64,000 nucleotides of DNA, taken from contig JACJXK010000011.1 in assembly GCA_020636675.1 (NCBI GenBank), forward strand, positions 13,259 to 77,258, in the 5' to 3' direction. Position numbers and translations under genes: made by a program. Shown here one piece after another: positions 61,039-64,000 of the stretch (positions within the stretch are counted from its first letter, which is position 1; the number at the start of each line of letters is the position of its first letter). Under the pieces are notes generated by a model. That model made no database searches and was not told the DNA's origin. It saw nothing but the letters and a program-made list of their open reading frames with translations. Source of the stretch: Prevotellaceae bacterium (GTDB taxonomy: Bacteria; Bacteroidota; Bacteroidia; Bacteroidales; Paludibacteraceae).

Positions 61039-64000
61039 ATGAAAAACAAATTACTAACACTATTGGTGGCATTATTTTGCGCAGGACAAATGCATGCGCA
61101 GTTGGCCAAAGACAATCAATGTAAGTTTTTGGGGAACATTACTACATCCTATAACTGGGTCGAATATTGCGATCCTCAAGAATGTAGTAGCCAATACATT
61201 TATGCAGATTACTGGAACCAGGTAACCTGTGAAAATGCAACAAAATGGGGATCTGTTCATAAAGGATGGGGAAAATTCGACTGGACAAATGCCGACAGAA
61301 CTTATAATTATTGCAAACAAAAGGGAATTCTATTTAAATTCCACGCTTTAATCTGGGGCAGCCAAGCTCCTTCATGGATTAAAACTTTGAGTGCAGATGA
61401 CACTAAAAAAGCCATCGTCGAATGGTTTGACGAGGTCAAAAACCACTATCCGGACCTCCAGGTCATCGATGTTGTAAATGAGGCTATTTATTCCGGAAGT
61501 AATTATCACTCACCTTATAAAGAAACCAAAATCATCGAGGCATTGGGTGGTCAGGCTAACGGATATCCTAACACACAGTCTTACGGATGGCTTGCCGAGG
61601 CATTCAAAATGGCACGTGAGCGTTGGCCAAATGCCATTTTGATCTACAACGATTACAACACTTTCCAATGGCAGAAGACAGAGTTCATCAACCTTATTAA
61701 TGGTTTGAAAGCTCTAAATGCTCCAATCGACGCTGCAGGTTGCCAATCACACGATTTGAACGACATGAGCGGATCTAACTTCAAATCAGCATTGGAAGAC
61801 ATCCACAACAAGATTCAAATGCCTATTTATATTACGGAGTATGATATTGCGAATAGCAATGACGCAACTCAGGCAACTCGTTACAAGGAGCAGTTCCCTG
61901 TCATGTGGGAGGCCGACTATGTAGCAGGTGTAACCCTTTGGGGTTGGGTCTATGGCAAGACTTGGACCACTGACGGCAACTCCGGTATCATCAAAAATTG
62001 TTCAAAACGCTCTGCTTTCACTTGGTTGGAAGAGTACATGAAAACGGATGCAGCCAAGAATGCAAAGAGCCCGTTCTGCGGTTCTTCCACTAAAGTCTCG
62101 TTATCTTCGGACAAAGAGAGTTACGAAGCGACTGCAACCGTTAAACTGACGGCAACTGTCACTTCTACCAATACAATCAAACGGGTTGAATTCTATAACG
62201 GAACAACCAAATTGGGCGAAGACACTTCATCTCCGTACGAATATACATGGTCGGATGTGGAAGGTGGCAACTATAAGCTGACTGCCATTGCTTACGATTC
62301 CGACAACGAGAAAACTACTTCTTCGGAGATAACGGTTACCGTTTTCCCTGCGCGTGCTCCTTATACAGGAAAAGCGATTTTAATTCCGGGAATTTTGGAA
62401 GCCGAGAATTATGACATCGGCGGTGAAGGTAGGTCTTATCATGACTCCGACGACGAAAATGAAGGTGGTGCTTACCGTGAAGATGGAGTTGACATCAACG
62501 AGAACCCAAGCGGCGGAGGTTATAACATTGGTTATACTGCCAACGGCGAATGGTTGGAATATTCCGTAAACGTCGAGAAAACCGCCAAATACAACTTCAA
62601 AGCTTTGGTCGCTTCTGGCAACGAGAACGGATCGTTCAACATCTACTTGGACGGAACAAGCATTGCCTCCGTATCTGTACCACAAACGGCAGATGGAACT
62701 TGGGATACCTACGTTAATGTATCTGGACGGACAACGGAATTGGCAGAAGGTTCACACATCCTTAAGATAGAGGTTGACGGTGGATACTTCAACTTGGACA
62801 ACATCGAGTTTACAGAATACACCGGCGGACAGACGGGCGGTGACATAGAAAACACTTGCGACGACAAAACCATTCTATCTCAGTTCTCTTCTCTCAAATT
62901 AGGAAGTGCCAACTTGAAGAAGTTGACGGAGCATAACCCTCTCTACACGCAACGCTACGGAGCTGACCCTTGCGCCATGGTTTACAACGATGAGGTCTTC
63001 ATCTATATGACGAACGATATTTATGAATACAGCAATGGTGCCATCAGTACAAACAACTACGGAACCATTACTGAAATCAACTGTGTATCTTCTAAAGACT
63101 TGGTCAACTGGACTGACCACGGGCCAATGAAGGTGGCTGGAACCGGAGGTATCTCAAAGGCAGGAAACTCTTGGGCTCCGACAGCTTGCCACGCCAAAAT
63201 CAACGGCAAGGAGAAATTCTTCCTCTATTTCGCTAACGGAGGAAACGGCATCTATGTCGTAACTTCCGATACACCTTACGGACCTTGGACCGATGTTTTG
63301 AACGGACAGGGATTAATTACCAGATCAATGCAAAACTGTAACGTTAATTGGTTGTTCGACCCAGCTGTTCTTGTAGACGATGACGGAACCGGATATATCT
63401 ACTTCGGTGGTGGTGTTCCTGATGGAAAGGCAGCCGATCCCGGCACTGCACGTGTAGCTAAACTTGGAGCTGATTTCACTAGCATCGTAGGTGCTGCTGT
63501 TACTATAAACCCTCCATATTTATTCGAGGATGCCGGCATCAACAAGATTGGAAAGACTTACGTATATAGCTATTGCACCAACTGGAATACGAATGCTCCT
63601 TACACGAATGCGGAAATCCGTTATATGACCTCATCCAATCCGACGGGTCCATTCACGGTTCAAAATGCCGTTTTCAGCAATCCAGGAAACTTCTTCTCTG
63701 GAGGTTGGGGTAACAACCACCACTCCATGTTCAAGTTCAAGGACCAATACTATATCACTTACCACTCACAACTGCTGCAATATAGAAAAGGGGTAGAAGG
63801 TGGTTACCGTTGCTCTCATATCGATAAAATCAGCGTAAATGAATCGAATGCACAGATCTCTGCCGCAACTGGTACGTATGCCGGTGTTACCCAAGTCAAG
63901 AACTTTGACGAGTTGGATTTAATCGAAGGTGAGACATTCGCATGGAACAGTGGCATCAACACAAGATATATAGACAAAACGAATATGGCCGTTACCGAAA
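61039..64000 (+). CDS. Modular secreted GH10-CBM6-GH43 xylan-degrading enzyme, 3' end missing
   Basis: The first 987 codons of a gene that runs off the right edge. A Sec signal (MKNKLLTLLVALFCAGQMHA) precedes a GH10 xylanase (about 22-345): FKFHALIWGSQAPSW, VIDVVNEAI with acid/base Glu148, and PIYITEYDI with nucleophile Glu267. An Ig-like domain (about 355-440, KVSLSSDKESYEATATVKLT) and a CBM6 (about 446-595; ILEAENYD, GYTANGEWLEYSV, FNLDNIEFTEY) follow, then a GH43 domain from about 615 with RYGADPCAMVYNDEVFIY (Asp643), WLFDPAVLVDDDGTGYIYF (Asp774) and LFEDAGINKIGKTYVYSY (general acid Glu830). It should cut the xylan backbone and remove arabinose or xylose at the cell surface. Any anchor or sorting domain lies beyond the window. 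Confidence 0.93.
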   Translation, partial: MKNKLLTLLVALFCAGQMHAQLAKDNQCKFLGNITTSYNWVEYCDPQECSSQYIYADYWNQVTCENATKWGSVHKGWGKFDWTNADRTYNYCKQKGILFKFHALIWGSQAPSWIKTLSADDTKKAIVEWFDEVKNHYPDLQVIDVVNEAIYSGSNYHSPYKETKIIEALGGQANGYPNTQSYGWLAEAFKMARERWPNAILIYNDYNTFQWQKTEFINLINGLKALNAPIDAAGCQSHDLNDMSGSNFKSALEDIHNKIQMPIYITEYDIANSNDATQATRYKEQFPVMWEADYVAGVTLWGWVYGKTWTTDGNSGIIKNCSKRSAFTWLEEYMKTDAAKNAKSPFCGSSTKVSLSSDKESYEATATVKLTATVTSTNTIKRVEFYNGTTKLGEDTSSPYEYTWSDVEGGNYKLTAIAYDSDNEKTTSSEITVTVFPARAPYTGKAILIPGILEAENYDIGGEGRSYHDSDDENEGGAYREDGVDINENPSGGGYNIGYTANGEWLEYSVNVEKTAKYNFKALVASGNENGSFNIYLDGTSIASVSVPQTADGTWDTYVNVSGRTTELAEGSHILKIEVDGGYFNLDNIEFTEYTGGQTGGDIENTCDDKTILSQFSSLKLGSANLKKLTEHNPLYTQRYGADPCAMVYNDEVFIYMTNDIYEYSNGAISTNNYGTITEINCVSSKDLVNWTDHGPMKVAGTGGISKAGNSWAPTACHAKINGKEKFFLYFANGGNGIYVVTSDTPYGPWTDVLNGQGLITRSMQNCNVNWLFDPAVLVDDDGTGYIYFGGGVPDGKAADPGTARVAKLGADFTSIVGAAVTINPPYLFEDAGINKIGKTYVYSYCTNWNTNAPYTNAEIRYMTSSNPTGPFTVQNAVFSNPGNFFSGGWGNNHHSMFKFKDQYYITYHSQLLQYRKGVEGGYRCSHIDKISVNESNAQISAATGTYAGVTQVKNFDELDLIEGETFAWNSGINTRYIDKTNMAVTE

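Overview
The window is chromosomal DNA from a member of the Bacteroidales (Bacteroidota). The evidence is a contractile type VI secretion system of the Bacteroidota type (TssN, TssO, TssP, TssR, small TssD), a C-terminal sorting domain of the type IX system, a TamL-type outer-membrane lipoprotein, and many promoter elements of the Bacteroidota form TAnnTTTG, some with an upstream TTG at about 20 bp. A secreted GH10-CBM6-GH43 enzyme at the right edge and a glycogen operon at the left edge suit a polysaccharide-degrading gut or rumen species. I cannot name a genus.

Layout. 1-3767 (minus): glycogen/alpha-glucan operon (debranching enzyme, GT4 glycosyltransferase, GH57 protein cut by the window edge). 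4.4-10 kb: an alpha/beta hydrolase, a broken ribbon-helix-helix gene, a zinc metallopeptidase, a BadF-type kinase overlapping rimM, and a tiny complete transcription unit for a 28-residue protein. 10.0-11.1 kb: two related exported proteins, one with a type IX sorting domain. 11.4-25.9 kb (minus): T6SS locus in the order tssE-tssF-tssN-tssK-tssG-tssO-like-tssO-tssP-tssR, then a promoter and an hcp remnant, then hcp(tssD)-tssB-tssC-vgrG. No ClpV/TssH, PAAR, effector or clear TssQ lipoprotein is present. 26.7-36.2 kb: valS, a frameshifted leucine-rich-repeat gene with decayed DNA behind it, an AAA-ATPase/PD-(D/E)XK protein, aldehyde dehydrogenase, a periplasmic isochorismatase-like hydrolase and a MerR regulator. 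36.2-40 kb: metallo-hydrolase lipoprotein, an integrase remnant beside tRNA-Arg(UCU), and tamL. 40.2-56.2 kb is mostly housekeeping: glmM, a glucosaminidase, cdd, recQ-clpX-clpP, tig, rsmI, a permease, prmC-recX and a CPBP protease. 56.2-58.1 kb: a group II intron lying directly behind the folE terminator. 58.2-60.3 kb: panE-SPOR protein-folE. 61.0 kb to the end: the modular xylanase.

The main unexplained structure is a family of about 250-400 bp noncoding repeats (five good copies and one terminal fragment). Members share a long internal hairpin with a compensatory base change, and a second hairpin at one end. In four of the six copies that end lies 0-76 bp from the 3' end of a neighbouring gene, and in two it touches the stop codon. 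With no transposase inside, it looks like a MITE-like or structured-RNA element that may act as a transcription terminator.
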